Under the pieces are notes generated by a model. The model did not search any database and was not told the origin of the DNA. It saw only the letters and a list, made by a program, of their open reading frames with translations. Shown piece by piece: positions 7,765 to 15,973 of a stretch of 38,267 nt of DNA. Source of the DNA: CAYFUF01 sp964394795 (GTDB lineage Bacteria > Bacillota > Clostridia > Tissierellales > Peptoniphilaceae). The stretch covers positions 1 to 38,267 of the forward strand of contig CAYMYX010000013.1 of assembly GCA_964394795.1 (NCBI GenBank), read 5' to 3'. The number at the start of each line of letters is the position of its first letter. The stretch's first letter is position 1. The position numbers and the translations under genes are program-made.

Positions 7765-9772
7765 CTTCGTCCTCCTTGACAAATTCCGTTATCGCGCCTT
7801 TCAATTTTTGTTTTGCTTCGTCCATGGTCATGTCCAGCTGAGTTGCTGATGCAGTCAGGTGACCACCGCCTCCCAGTTTCTCCATGATGAGCTGGACGGA
7901 AATATTTCCGATACTGCGTGCTGAGATATGGATCCGCCCGTTGGCCCGGGCTAAGACGAAAGCGGCTTCGATTCCGCGGATGGCCAACAAGGCATCCGTG
8001 GCTTGGGAAGCTACTAATGTCGATCCCTCGATGTCGTGATCGAAGGTTCCGATAATAAAGCGGTCATTAAAGTATTCCGCGTTGCTGATAATCTCAGACT
8101 TTCCTCGCACGAGGCTGAAGTCATCTTTGAAGAGTTCCTTGATTACCGTCGAGTCTGCGCCGTGTCGCTTTAGAAGAGCAGCAGCCTCAAAGGTTCGAAC
8201 ACCTGTCTGGTAAAAGAAGTTCTTCGTGTCTACGGTGATGCCGGCGAGGAGGCCCTCTGCGATGACCTGAGGCAGCTTGAATTCTTCATCGTCATAGCTA
8301 AGCAGCTCGGTGACTAGCTCCGAAGTTGACGAAGCATAGGGTTCGATGTAGGAAATAACCGCATCCTTGATATAGTCGTTGCCCCGTCTGTGGTGGTCAA
8401 CGATGATGACTTTGTTCCCCTTATCCAGCAGGTCCGGATTAGCGGTGGAATCGTGGCGGTGGTTGTCGACCACGACCACAAGGCTGGCTGAGGACAGCTG
8501 CCTGTTTCCTTCCGCTGGCGTCAAAATAAAGTTGCTCAAGTCAGGAATATCGTTGATGGCTTTATGGTACAGGTTCTCGATCGCTGGTGTCACTTCGTCC
8601 AGGACGATGTAGGCGGTCTTTTCATGACTGCGGACCAAGGCTAACATGCCCAGACAGGAACCGAAAGAGTCCATGTCGGGATTCTTGTGGCCCATGATAA
8701 GGACGTCTTTGGCTTCTTCGATGAATTGGGAAACCGCATTGGACATGACCCTCGCTTTAACTTTCGTGTAGCGTTCTGTTGCCTGAGTCTTGCCACCAAA
8801 GTAGCGGAGGTCTTCCCCATCCTTGATGACGACTTGGTCGCCACCTCGGGATAAGGCGATATCGATTGCGTTTCTAGCTTCCTTCTGCAGATCCTGTGGA
8901 TTATGATTTCCACGGCCGATACCGATAGAGAAGGTGGGGCGGATTTTTTCTTCCAACTGTAGGTCCCTGAGGTCATCCAAGAGGTAAAACTTCTCTTCTT
9001 CCGCTAGACGGAAGAGGGCTTCTTCCATGATAATCATGTAGCGGTCGGACTCATATTTCACCATGAAGGCGTCATAGTTTTGTGCGTAGCTATTGACCAA
9101 ACGGTCCACTTGGGCGAAGGTCAATGGTCGATCCTGCTCAGGAGTTTTCGCTCTGATTTCATCGTAATTATCGAAGTAGATGGTCCACACGACCATCTTT
9201 TCATTGGTCCATGCTTCCCGAACTTCTTCGTCTTCTGTATTGTCTACGCCATAGAGGAGGACTAATTTTTCTCCCCGAGAGTTTTCCGTCACGTTATGGT
9301 AGAAGAGGAAAATCTTGTCATCCATGCCTGTACGGAAGTACTCTTCTTTTCTTCTAAGTAAATCTTCGTGATTGACGTCAGGGAAAATATTCTTGTAGTC
9401 CCTGCCCAGGAGGGATCCCTCAATGCCAAAGATGGACTTGAAGGAAGAGTTGTACCAAAGGAAGTTGCCTTGGTGGTTGAGTACGGCCATGGGAAAGGGC
9501 ATACCAAACACAGCGCTCTTGGTGATCTCGTCAAAGTCGGTGTTGAGGTCTTCGATGGCGCTGACGACAGCCGTCTTGCTCTCCTTCTCCTGCATATAGG
9601 CATTATAGGTGAGGTAGGCTGTGGCCAATAGGCCGATGATGCCGGCAATAGGGTTCCAAAGGAAAAGGCCGATCGTCATCAAGCCTGCGATAAGGGGGTA
9701 GATGATAATGTCGCCCCAATTCACTTGGTTCACGTCTCTTTTGGCGCGTCTTGGTTGTTTATTGTCTGCCAT
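7745..9772 (-). CDS. gdpP: Cyclic-di-AMP phosphodiesterase GdpP (YybT family)
   Basis: This membrane-bound enzyme degrades c-di-AMP to pApA and so affects cell-wall stress tolerance, osmotic balance and beta-lactam susceptibility. From ATG 9772 (GGAGG 5 bases upstream) it has 675 residues. There are two membrane helices at about 21-60, a PAS domain (about 85-175), a degenerate GGDEF domain (about 190-325, with SRGGD in place of the catalytic motif), a DHH domain with GHKNPDMDS (H362, D366, D368) and DHH at 459-461, and a DHHA1 domain with GGGGH at 634-638. All metal-binding residues expected of an active enzyme are visible. It overlaps the upstream DUF2232 gene by 14 bases and rplI by 20. Confidence 0.96.
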   Translation of the reverse strand: MADNKQPRRAKRDVNQVNWGDIIIYPLIAGLMTIGLFLWNPIAGIIGLLATAYLTYNAYMQEKESKTAVVSAIEDLNTDFDEITKSAVFGMPFPMAVLNHQGNFLWYNSSFKSIFGIEGSLLGRDYKNIFPDVNHEDLLRRKEEYFRTGMDDKIFLFYHNVTENSRGEKLVLLYGVDNTEDEEVREAWTNEKMVVWTIYFDNYDEIRAKTPEQDRPLTFAQVDRLVNSYAQNYDAFMVKYESDRYMIIMEEALFRLAEEEKFYLLDDLRDLQLEEKIRPTFSIGIGRGNHNPQDLQKEARNAIDIALSRGGDQVVIKDGEDLRYFGGKTQATERYTKVKARVMSNAVSQFIEEAKDVLIMGHKNPDMDSFGSCLGMLALVRSHEKTAYIVLDEVTPAIENLYHKAINDIPDLSNFILTPAEGNRQLSSASLVVVVDNHRHDSTANPDLLDKGNKVIIVDHHRRGNDYIKDAVISYIEPYASSTSELVTELLSYDDEEFKLPQVIAEGLLAGITVDTKNFFYQTGVRTFEAAALLKRHGADSTVIKELFKDDFSLVRGKSEIISNAEYFNDRFIIGTFDHDIEGSTLVASQATDALLAIRGIEAAFVLARANGRIHISARSIGNISVQLIMEKLGGGGHLTASATQLDMTMDEAKQKLKGAITEFVKEDEDESNSN

Positions 9773-10724
9773 TAGGACCTCCAGTGAAGTGAATTCTGCT
9801 TCGGATGTCGACAAGGGTGTCGACGATGCCTAGGAATATGAGGGCATAGATCATAATATTAATGAAGAACAGCACGAAGATCATCACAAGGAAGTAACTT
9901 ACCAAGCGCAATTTCAACATCATGCCAAGGGTGGCCATCCCGTTGAGCGCAAAGAGGCTTCCTCCAATGAGCATGAGGTTGGATCCGACGATGGCCATAG
10001 CGGGATGCACACCTTCCAATAGGACGGTAATGACAACCGCAGCTACAATGACGATAGCTAACACTTTCGGCATCTGTAGTTTGGATAAGAGAACTTTCTT
10101 TTTCAATACATTGCCATGGAAAAGAATCGAGGTGGAAATAAAGTAATTCAAGGCAACCATGAAGAGCCCTGCCGCAAAGAAGACACCGGGTAAGTTTTGG
10201 ACGATGGTGTTGGTGACCATGGCCGTTGACATCGCTAGTTGAGTGCTAAAGAGGTCACGGTTAATGTCCGGTAGGTTATCTAATTGCTCGATGAAACCTT
10301 CAAGCTGCTCTTCCACGATGACCGTGACTGCGCTGTGTAAGCTAACCCCCGTTTGTAATTCGGAGATGTAAAGCATCGTGAAGGTCACTACCATGAAGGC
10401 GATGGCCGCTAAAAAGATGGTCCGAAATTGATCGAATTTTCTCTCGATAAAGATAGCGATCATAGCCGACAGGATGATGATCGTTGGCATTATGGCTAGG
10501 GTAATCTCAAGACCGTACATGAAGTAGACGATGACACTGGTCGCAATATAGCTTAGGCTTGTCCATCTCCATCCCTGGTTGACCCACAGTACCGTATAGG
10601 CAAATAGGGAAAACAGGGAGACGAAGGGCAAGACATTTAGCTGTGTGTAAACCAGCGCGACGCCCAACAGAGTGGTCACTAAAAAGTTGACCGGCCCTGA
10701 GAATTTGTTAAAGTTGAATTCCAT
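9759..10724 (-). CDS. DUF2232 (YybS-like) multi-spanning membrane protein
   Basis: This protein of about 321 residues has seven or eight hydrophobic segments, starting with GPVNFLVTTLLGVALVY and ending with FLVMIFVLFFINIMIYALIFL. It belongs to the YybS/DUF2232 family, which sits directly upstream of gdpP in many Bacillota; the biochemical role is unknown, and S-component-like transport has been suggested only by fold. The start is ATG 10724, with AGGAG and a 5-base spacer; a reading to 10754 lacks a ribosome binding site. Its own promoter (10805-10813) and a 5'UTR hairpin (10760-10783) lie upstream, so the yybS-to-murG transcript is separable from rpsF-ssb-rpsR. Confidence 0.87.
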   Translation of the reverse strand: MEFNFNKFSGPVNFLVTTLLGVALVYTQLNVLPFVSLFSLFAYTVLWVNQGWRWTSLSYIATSVIVYFMYGLEITLAIMPTIIILSAMIAIFIERKFDQFRTIFLAAIAFMVVTFTMLYISELQTGVSLHSAVTVIVEEQLEGFIEQLDNLPDINRDLFSTQLAMSTAMVTNTIVQNLPGVFFAAGLFMVALNYFISTSILFHGNVLKKKVLLSKLQMPKVLAIVIVAAVVITVLLEGVHPAMAIVGSNLMLIGGSLFALNGMATLGMMLKLRLVSYFLVMIFVLFFINIMIYALIFLGIVDTLVDIRSRIHFTGGPNGRQ

Positions 10725-10759
10725 TATTTCTCCTTCACTTCTTCGGTGAATCATAATAA

Positions 10760-10783
10760 CACTGAAGAGTAGCTCTTTCAGTG
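10760..10783 (-). promoter_or_regulatory. 5'UTR hairpin of the yybS-gdpP transcript
   Basis: On the minus strand CACTGAAAGAG is followed by CTA and CTCTTCAGTG, a 10-bp stem with one bulged base. It starts about 15 bases after the predicted transcription start and ends about 36 bases before the yybS start codon. No U-tract follows, so it is not a terminator. It may stabilise the message or be a protein site. Confidence 0.4.
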
Positions 10784-10804
10784 GGTGTATCTTAGCATTG
10801 ATTG

Positions 10805-10813
10805 ATTATAGCA
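10805..10813 (-). promoter_or_regulatory. Extended -10 promoter for yybS-gdpP operon
   Basis: The minus strand reads TGCTATAATC, a perfect TATAAT with the TGn extension. The -35 region 17 bases upstream (around ATAAGT) is poor, as is common for extended -10 promoters. It lies between the rpsR terminator and the yybS start. Confidence 0.55.
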
Positions 10814-10863
10814 TAAAAGAAGGTTTAACTTATACCCAGGCGGGTTGGACACCCGAATAAAAA

Positions 10864-10896
10864 ATCCCCGGTCCATGATGTCCATGAACCGAGGTT
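10864..10896 (-). terminator. Rho-independent terminator after rpsR
   Basis: The minus strand reads CCTCGGTTCATG, a 5-base loop, CATGGACCGGGG and then ATTTTTTATT. It ends the rpsF-ssb-rpsR transcript about 20 bases after the rpsR stop codon. Confidence 0.85.
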
Positions 10897-10916
10897 TGAT
10901 ATTTCTGTTGATAAGC

Positions 10917-11144
10917 TTACTTTGCTTCGTAAGGGATCAAAGCGATGTGGCGAGCTCTCTTAATTGCTAATTGAACGTCGCGTTGGTGCTTTGCACAAGT
11001 GCCAGTAACTCTTCTTGGAAGAATTTTGCCTTGCTCATTTGTAAATTGCTTTACACCCTCAGTATCTTTATAATCAAGAACTTTGCTCTTATCTTTGCAG
11101 AATTGGCATACTTTCTTTCTTGGTCTAAATCTTCTGTTTTGCAT
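10917..11144 (-). CDS. rpsR: Ribosomal protein bS18 (zinc-binding C+ form)
   Basis: bS18 is a 30S protein that pairs with bS6 at the platform. The 75 residues include the family core GKILPRRVTGTCAKHQR and AIKRARHIALIPY. Cysteines C13 and C16 (CQFC) together with C50 and H53 (CAKH) form a plausible zinc site, the C+ form; Bacillus S18 lacks these residues. AAGGAGG sits 5 bases before ATG 11144. It is the last gene of rpsF-ssb-rpsR. Confidence 0.96.
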   Translation of the reverse strand: MQNRRFRPRKKVCQFCKDKSKVLDYKDTEGVKQFTNEQGKILPRRVTGTCAKHQRDVQLAIKRARHIALIPYEAK

Positions 11145-11169
11145 GTGAACCTCCTTTTAATCTGGTCGA

Positions 11170-11646
11170 TTAAAATGGAATGCGATCATCGTCTACCGGA
11201 CTGAAGTCATCTCCGAAGAAGTCATCATCGGATGATTCTTGGTTATCGCTCTGGTTGCTCTTAGGGTAGTTGGATTGTTGGTTGCTATTATTCGAACCGT
11301 CGCGGTCTTTCCAATCGATGAATTCGACGGAACTAGCGACGATATCTGTCGTGTAACGACGGCTACCGTCCTGAGCTTCGTAGGAACCCGTTTGGATACG
11401 GCCTTCAACTAAAACTCTCTTCCCTTTAGCGGTATATTGGTTGACGTTTTCGCCCAATTTACCCCAGCAAACGATATTGATGAAATCGGCAGTTGGTTGA
11501 TTCTTAGATTCCATTTCTTGTTTCTTTTCGCGTGATAGCTGTTTGTCTACGGCAATGGAAAAACGAGTCATCGCGTTTCCTGTCGTATTGTTGTATGTGA
11601 GTTCAGGGTCTCTCGTTAAACGTCCCAATAGAGTTACATGATTCAT
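11170..11646 (-). CDS. ssb: Single-stranded DNA-binding protein
   Basis: SSB coats single-stranded DNA in replication, repair and recombination. The OB fold occupies about residues 1-108, beginning MNHVTLLGRLTRDPELTY and including INIVCWGKLGENVNQY and GRIQTGSYEAQDGSRRYTTD. A low-complexity Ser/Asn/Gln linker leads to the acidic tip DDRIPF, the docking peptide for partner proteins. AGGAGG lies 6 bases upstream of ATG 11646. Placement between rpsF and rpsR is conserved and ties SSB supply to ribosomal protein synthesis. Confidence 0.97.
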   Translation of the reverse strand: MNHVTLLGRLTRDPELTYNNTTGNAMTRFSIAVDKQLSREKKQEMESKNQPTADFINIVCWGKLGENVNQYTAKGKRVLVEGRIQTGSYEAQDGSRRYTTDIVASSVEFIDWKDRDGSNNSNQQSNYPKSNQSDNQESSDDDFFGDDFSPVDDDRIPF

Positions 11647-11668
11647 TGTAAACCTCCTGTTTCGTTCA

Positions 11669-11953
11669 TTACGCTTCTTTCTTAATCGTTAAGTAGCGAA
11701 TGACTTGGTCCATGATACGAGCTCTACGTTCAACTTCTGCAACTACTGTTGGTTCTGCTTCGTAGTTAAGAACAAGGTAATAACCTTCTTTGATGTAGTT
11801 AATCTCGTATGCAAGTCTTCTAGTTCCCCAATCATCGATTTCTCCTACATTGCCATTTGTTTCGATTGCTTCTTTTAAGCGGTCTAAAACAGCTGTGCGA
11901 TCTTCGTCTTCAAGATTTGGTTTTAAAACGACGACCATTTCATATTGATTCAT
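11669..11953 (-). CDS. rpsF: Ribosomal protein bS6
   Basis: bS6 binds bS18 and the central domain of 16S rRNA. The 94-residue protein begins MNQYEMVVVLKPNLEDEDR and shows WGTRRLAYEINYIKEGYYLVLNY, the family hallmark, with the usual C-terminal LTIKKEA. GGGAGG before ATG 11953 fixes the start; a reading to 11989 would place the start codon upstream of this ribosome binding site. As the first gene of the operon it is the expected target of S6:S18 feedback through the leader at 11954-12006. Confidence 0.97.
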   Translation of the reverse strand: MNQYEMVVVLKPNLEDEDRTAVLDRLKEAIETNGNVGEIDDWGTRRLAYEINYIKEGYYLVLNYEAEPTVVAEVERRARIMDQVIRYLTIKKEA

Positions 11954-12006
11954 GCTTTCACCTCCCTTTGGAATTTGCCCCGCTTTCAAATCGGAGCAGA
12001 GAATGT
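11954..12006 (-). promoter_or_regulatory. rpsF leader with candidate S6:S18-responsive hairpin
   Basis: The short leader can fold GCUCCG (from 11997) against CGGGGC (to 11977) around a 9-base loop, AUUUGAAAG. The CUCC of the 5' arm could instead pair with the GGGAGG ribosome binding site of rpsF, giving two exclusive states. The S6:S18 complex is known to repress its own operon through leader RNA in several bacteria; the assignment here is inference from position and foldability. Confidence 0.4.
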
Positions 12007-12012
12007 ATATTT

Positions 12013-12021
12013 AGTATAGCA
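12013..12021 (-). promoter_or_regulatory. Extended -10 promoter of rpsF-ssb-rpsR
   Basis: The minus strand reads TGCTATACTAAA, an extended -10 (TGn plus TATACT). There is no good -35 box. The predicted start near 12006 gives a leader of about 50 bases. Confidence 0.5.
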
Positions 12022-12232
12022 GAAGAGTCTTTCTTGTGTTCTTCCCTTGCCGTTTTGGCACGCTTTGGAAAATTCTGGTCTTCCATTGCACACAAAAAGG
12101 ACCTCTCTAAATAAAGATACCTACTAAGTATACAGGAAACGTGGAAAAATTCAAACTTTTTTACATTGCCCCTTCCTTCGCGGTTTATAACTATGCAAAC
12201 ATAGCGGTCTAGTTAATCCCGCGAAACTAGGA

Positions 12233-12238
12233 TAAAAT
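12233..12238 (+). promoter_or_regulatory. Candidate -10 box for the M16C peptidase gene
   Basis: TAAAAT lies 50 bases before the start codon, with a weak -35 region near 12210. An inverted repeat CTAGTT/AACTAG (12209-12230) sits across this promoter and could be an operator. The support is positional only. Confidence 0.3.
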
Positions 12239-12287
12239 GGAATAACTAGAAAATTAGTGGTGCCCCCTGGGCTAGAAAGAGGGTTTA

Positions 12288-15173
12288 ATGACCGTCAAAA
12301 ATAACTTTACTTTATTGGAGGAGCGCTATCTGCCCGAAGAAGAAGCCACTCTTTATCATTATGAACATAAGAAAACGAAAGCTCGCCTCTTGCACATGAA
12401 AAATGAGGACCCCAACAAGGTCTTCATCATTGGCTTCCGGACGCCGCCCCTTGGATCGACTGGCAACTGCCACATCCTGGAGCACTGTGTCCTCAACGGA
12501 TCGAGGAAGTACAAGACGAAGGAACCTTTCATGGACCTGCTGAAGAGCAGCCTCCAAACCTTCCTTAACGCCATGACCTACCCCGACCGGACCGTCTACC
12601 CCGTCGCCTCCAGAAACGACGTGGACTTTGCCAACCTGATGGACCTTTACTTGGATGCCGTCTTCTACCCTAACGCGACTCGGGACCCCCTGATCTTCCG
12701 CCAGGAAGGTTGGCGCTACGAGCTCTTTAACAAGGAAGACCCCATCAATTACCAGGGTGTCGTCTATAACGAGATGAAGGGGGCAATGTCATCGGCAGAA
12801 GACCAAGTCTCCGACCAAATTTCCGAGCGTCTTTATCCAGATAGCATCTATGGCGAAAACTCCGGTGGTAACCCCTATGATATCCCGTCCTTAAGCTTTG
12901 AGGATTTCAGCAACTACCACAAGAAATACTACCATCCGTCAAACTCCTGGACCTTCCTTTACGGCGATATCGATGAAGAGGAAACTTTCCAACGCCTAGA
13001 AGACTACTTCAAGGATTTTGATTACCAAGAAGTGAAGTCGCTAGCTGATGATGTTGGCCGCTTTAACCAAGAACATGAATATAAAGAATCCTACTCCCTG
13101 TCCCCATCTGAGGACCCAACCAAGCAAACTTACCTGTCCTACTCCTGGCTGCTGAAGCCTGCCCAGGACGAGGAGATGCTTCTTCTCCAACTCTTGCCAG
13201 CGGTGTTGGTGAATTCGGAGGCATCGCCTTTGCGTCAAGCTTTGTTGAAGGAGTTGGATTGTGAGGATGTCTACTGCGAGTTCAGTCCTGTCAGAGAACC
13301 GGCCTTCTCCATTGTCGTGAAGAATGTTGGTCCGGAGGATGGCCCACGTTTCAAGGAGATTGTGGACCGGTATATGACATCCTTCGCTGAGGAGGGTTTG
13401 GATAAGGATCTTCTCTTTGGCGAGTTACAAAGCGCCGAATTTAGCCTGCGGGAAAAGGGTAACTTTGCGACGAAAGGAATTATTCTCGGTCTGTCCTGCC
13501 TATCGGGCTGGATTTATGACGAGAATCCGATCGACGCCCTCTCCTATCGGGAGAAGTTGGATAGTCTGCGGGAAGGTGCCCATGGCCGTCTCTTCGAAGA
13601 CTTCATCCAAGAGAACTTTATCGAGAATGCCCACCGGGTCTTTATTGTCCACGAGCCTCAACCTGGTTTGAATGTGGATAGGGATAAGAAAGTTCGCGAA
13701 GGCCTGGATGCCTACAAGGCTGCCTTGAGCGACGACGAATTGGACAAGCTTATCGAAGAGAATGAGGCCCTTCGCACTAGACAGGACAGTGGGGACTCGG
13801 CTGAAGCTAAGGAGACGATTCCCCAGTTGACTCGGGAAGATTTGCCAATCCATATTGAGAAGTTGCCGAGGGAGTTGGTGGAAAAGGATGGGTTGACCTT
13901 CCTCTACCATGACCTGCCTACCTCGGATATCCATTATATTGACTTCGTCTTCGATGTAGACCATGTGAGTCGGGAGGAAGCCGAATGGCTTGCCCTCATA
14001 TGCGAACTGGTTGGCATGATGGATACAGAGAACTATAGCTATTCCGACTACTCCAACAAGGAATCTCTCTACACGGGTGGTATTACCACGAGGGCAAGGC
14101 TGTACCGAGATATGGCTGGGGACCGAAATGACTTTTCCAGAAAGATTATCGTATCGACCAAGTTCCTTGGCGTCGATCATTTAGAACAGGGCTTGAACCT
14201 TATCGAAGAGCAGCTGTTCCGCAGCTTGTTTAGTGACCAAGCCCGGATGCTTGAAGTTTTGAAGATGATTCAGTCCTACTATCAGTCATCCTTGGTTCAA
14301 AGCGGCCACCAGTTGGCTAGAGCTCGGGCTCTATCCAGTCTATCGGCTTTGGATGATTACAATCAGGCCCTCAACGGTTTTGATTATTACCTGTTTATCA
14401 AGGATTTGGTGAAGAACTATGGACCGGACCAACAGGCGAAGATTGAGGAAGCTTATGGCAAACTCTTCAGCACCGACGGGTTGATTGTTAACATAACCAG
14501 CGACGGCGAATCCATGAAAAAGATTGGTTCGGCAATCGAGGAGAGGGTCAAATCTTGGCCTAAGGACAAGGAAGCTTATGCGCCTATCTCCTTCACCCCT
14601 TACGTGAAAAAGGAAGCCTTCATCACCTCCACCGACGTCCAATTTGTATCGACTGCTGCCGAGTTTTCCGATGACCGGTTCACCGGGGACCTCTTTGTCC
14701 TTCAGCGAATTTTGTCCAACGAATATCTGTACAACGAGATCCGGGCGAAGGGTGGAGCCTATGGCGCTGGAATGACCATCGATGTTAGCCAAAAGTTTGC
14801 CACCTATTCCTACCGAGATCCTAAGCTCTTGGAAACGCTGGAGGTCTACCGAAACTTGGATGAAGCGGTGGCGAAGTTGGACCTAAGTAGCGAAGATTTG
14901 GATCGATTCTTAATAGGAGCCGTCGGTGCTTATGACCAGCCCATGACCGAAAGGCAGAAGGGTATGCAGGACCTGACCGACTACCTGATTAACAAGCCGG
15001 AGGACCACAATGACCGCCTCTTAAATGAGATGCTAGCCGCCGACTTGGAAAGCTTGAAGGCCTATCAAAAGAACTTTGCAGCGATTAAGAACGAACAGCG
15101 AGTTGCGGTAATCGGGTCCGAAGGAAAAGTCAAAGAAGCTGAAGACTACTTCGATGAGATTATTCAACTGTAA
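12288..15173 (+). CDS. M16C presequence-type zinc metallopeptidase
   Basis: This 961-residue inverzincin of family M16C (PreP/falcilysin/Mop112-like) forms a closed clamshell of two homologous halves that degrades short peptides. The inverted zinc motif HILEH is at residues 62-66, within the conserved GSTGNCHILEHCVLNGSRKY; the distal zinc glutamate lies in NEMKGAMSSAED around residue 160. The typical SSLQTFLNAMTYPDRTVYPVAS stretch follows the zinc motif. No signal peptide or membrane segment is visible, so it should act in the cytoplasm. The second half (about 530-961) contains GGAYGAGM near 823. It is transcribed alone, divergent from rpsF, with AAAGAGGG before the ATG and a strong terminator after it. 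Confidence 0.93.
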   Translation: MTVKNNFTLLEERYLPEEEATLYHYEHKKTKARLLHMKNEDPNKVFIIGFRTPPLGSTGNCHILEHCVLNGSRKYKTKEPFMDLLKSSLQTFLNAMTYPDRTVYPVASRNDVDFANLMDLYLDAVFYPNATRDPLIFRQEGWRYELFNKEDPINYQGVVYNEMKGAMSSAEDQVSDQISERLYPDSIYGENSGGNPYDIPSLSFEDFSNYHKKYYHPSNSWTFLYGDIDEEETFQRLEDYFKDFDYQEVKSLADDVGRFNQEHEYKESYSLSPSEDPTKQTYLSYSWLLKPAQDEEMLLLQLLPAVLVNSEASPLRQALLKELDCEDVYCEFSPVREPAFSIVVKNVGPEDGPRFKEIVDRYMTSFAEEGLDKDLLFGELQSAEFSLREKGNFATKGIILGLSCLSGWIYDENPIDALSYREKLDSLREGAHGRLFEDFIQENFIENAHRVFIVHEPQPGLNVDRDKKVREGLDAYKAALSDDELDKLIEENEALRTRQDSGDSAEAKETIPQLTREDLPIHIEKLPRELVEKDGLTFLYHDLPTSDIHYIDFVFDVDHVSREEAEWLALICELVGMMDTENYSYSDYSNKESLYTGGITTRARLYRDMAGDRNDFSRKIIVSTKFLGVDHLEQGLNLIEEQLFRSLFSDQARMLEVLKMIQSYYQSSLVQSGHQLARARALSSLSALDDYNQALNGFDYYLFIKDLVKNYGPDQQAKIEEAYGKLFSTDGLIVNITSDGESMKKIGSAIEERVKSWPKDKEAYAPISFTPYVKKEAFITSTDVQFVSTAAEFSDDRFTGDLFVLQRILSNEYLYNEIRAKGGAYGAGMTIDVSQKFATYSYRDPKLLETLEVYRNLDEAVAKLDLSSEDLDRFLIGAVGAYDQPMTERQKGMQDLTDYLINKPEDHNDRLLNEMLAADLESLKAYQKNFAAIKNEQRVAVIGSEGKVKEAEDYFDEIIQL

Positions 15174-15195
15174 GACAAATTCACACAAAAAAAAG

Positions 15196-15228
15196 AAACC
15201 TGGCTCTGAGCCGGGTTTCTTTTGTTTG
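15196..15228 (+). terminator. Bidirectional terminator between peptidase and phosphatase genes
   Basis: GAAACCTGGCTC pairs with GAGCCGGGTTTC and is followed by TTTTGTTT. On the other strand the A-rich run 15187-15195 supplies the U-tract, so it can end both converging genes. Confidence 0.85.
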
Positions 15229-15244
15229 AAAATAAAATATGCTT

Positions 15245-15889
15245 TTAATCTCCATTGTCGTAGCCGTTCGCCTCATCCGTTTCGATGAAGATGGTCTTTA
15301 ACTTGCCACGAATGTCCATCAGCATTACCCCACCGTTGTCGCATACCAAGTGGTGGCTGAGGCTACGGTTCTCAAATACCCAGCACATGGCTGCAGCAAT
15401 GACGTTGAAGTGGCCAACCAGGAGTACTTGAGTTTCATCAGCAGCTTGGGGGCGGAAGCCAGAAATCATGGGATTTTCGGACCTTTCCTTGGCAGAAATT
15501 TCATCGAGGAAGGCCCAAACGCGATCGCATAGGTCGTGGAAACTTTCACCTGAGGGAATCTGGTAACCTACTGGGTCATTCTGGTACTTCGCATAGGGTC
15601 CCGGAAAAAGGTCGATGCATTCTTCATGGGTGTGACCAATGAAGATACCGAAGTTCCTTTCCCCGATTCGTGGTTCGATAATGGGGTCCTCGTAGCCAAG
15701 AATCTTTGCAGTATTGATTGCTCGAGGGAGGTCGCTGGAATAAATCCGATCAAATTTGATGCGGCTAAGCCTTTCCGCAACGGGCATCAAGTGTTCTTCT
15801 GCCTCTGGAGCTAAAGGGGTGTCTGGGCTGGAGTAGGTCGACTTTTGGTTAGACCTACTGATGCCGTGGCGTACGAAGTATATTCTCAT
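15245..15889 (-). CDS. Histidine phosphatase family protein
   Basis: This branch-1 histidine phosphatase (phosphoglycerate mutase-like) has 214 residues. The catalytic RHG motif is at residues 7-9 (MRIYFVRHGISRSNQ); SDLPRAINTAKIL supplies the second phosphate-pocket arginine, ERNFGIFIG the acid region and VGHFNVIAAAM the second catalytic histidine. Such proteins range from cofactor-dependent mutases to broad phosphatases, and the substrate cannot be read from the sequence. AAGGAG lies 10 bases before ATG 15889. It is monocistronic, and a perfect 12-bp palindrome TCTAACGTTAGA (15912-15923) lies upstream near the expected promoter. Confidence 0.9.
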   Translation of the reverse strand: MRIYFVRHGISRSNQKSTYSSPDTPLAPEAEEHLMPVAERLSRIKFDRIYSSDLPRAINTAKILGYEDPIIEPRIGERNFGIFIGHTHEECIDLFPGPYAKYQNDPVGYQIPSGESFHDLCDRVWAFLDEISAKERSENPMISGFRPQAADETQVLLVGHFNVIAAAMCWVFENRSLSHHLVCDNGGVMLMDIRGKLKTIFIETDEANGYDNGD

Positions 15890-15973
15890 CAGGATTAATC
15901 TCCTTCATTTCTCTAACGTTAGATTACTATTATATCCATTTGTGGACAGCTGAAAACGCAGAGGCGTCCTTTC

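Noticed and set aside
13500..14180. A 226-codon open frame on the minus strand
   Set aside because: It is antisense within the M16C peptidase, with no start signal or recognisable motifs.
15912..15923. Palindrome TCTAACGTTAGA as a defined operator
   Set aside because: Only one copy lies near the phosphatase gene and no regulator is nearby; TAACGTTA also occurs at 22135-22142, but without the flanking symmetry.
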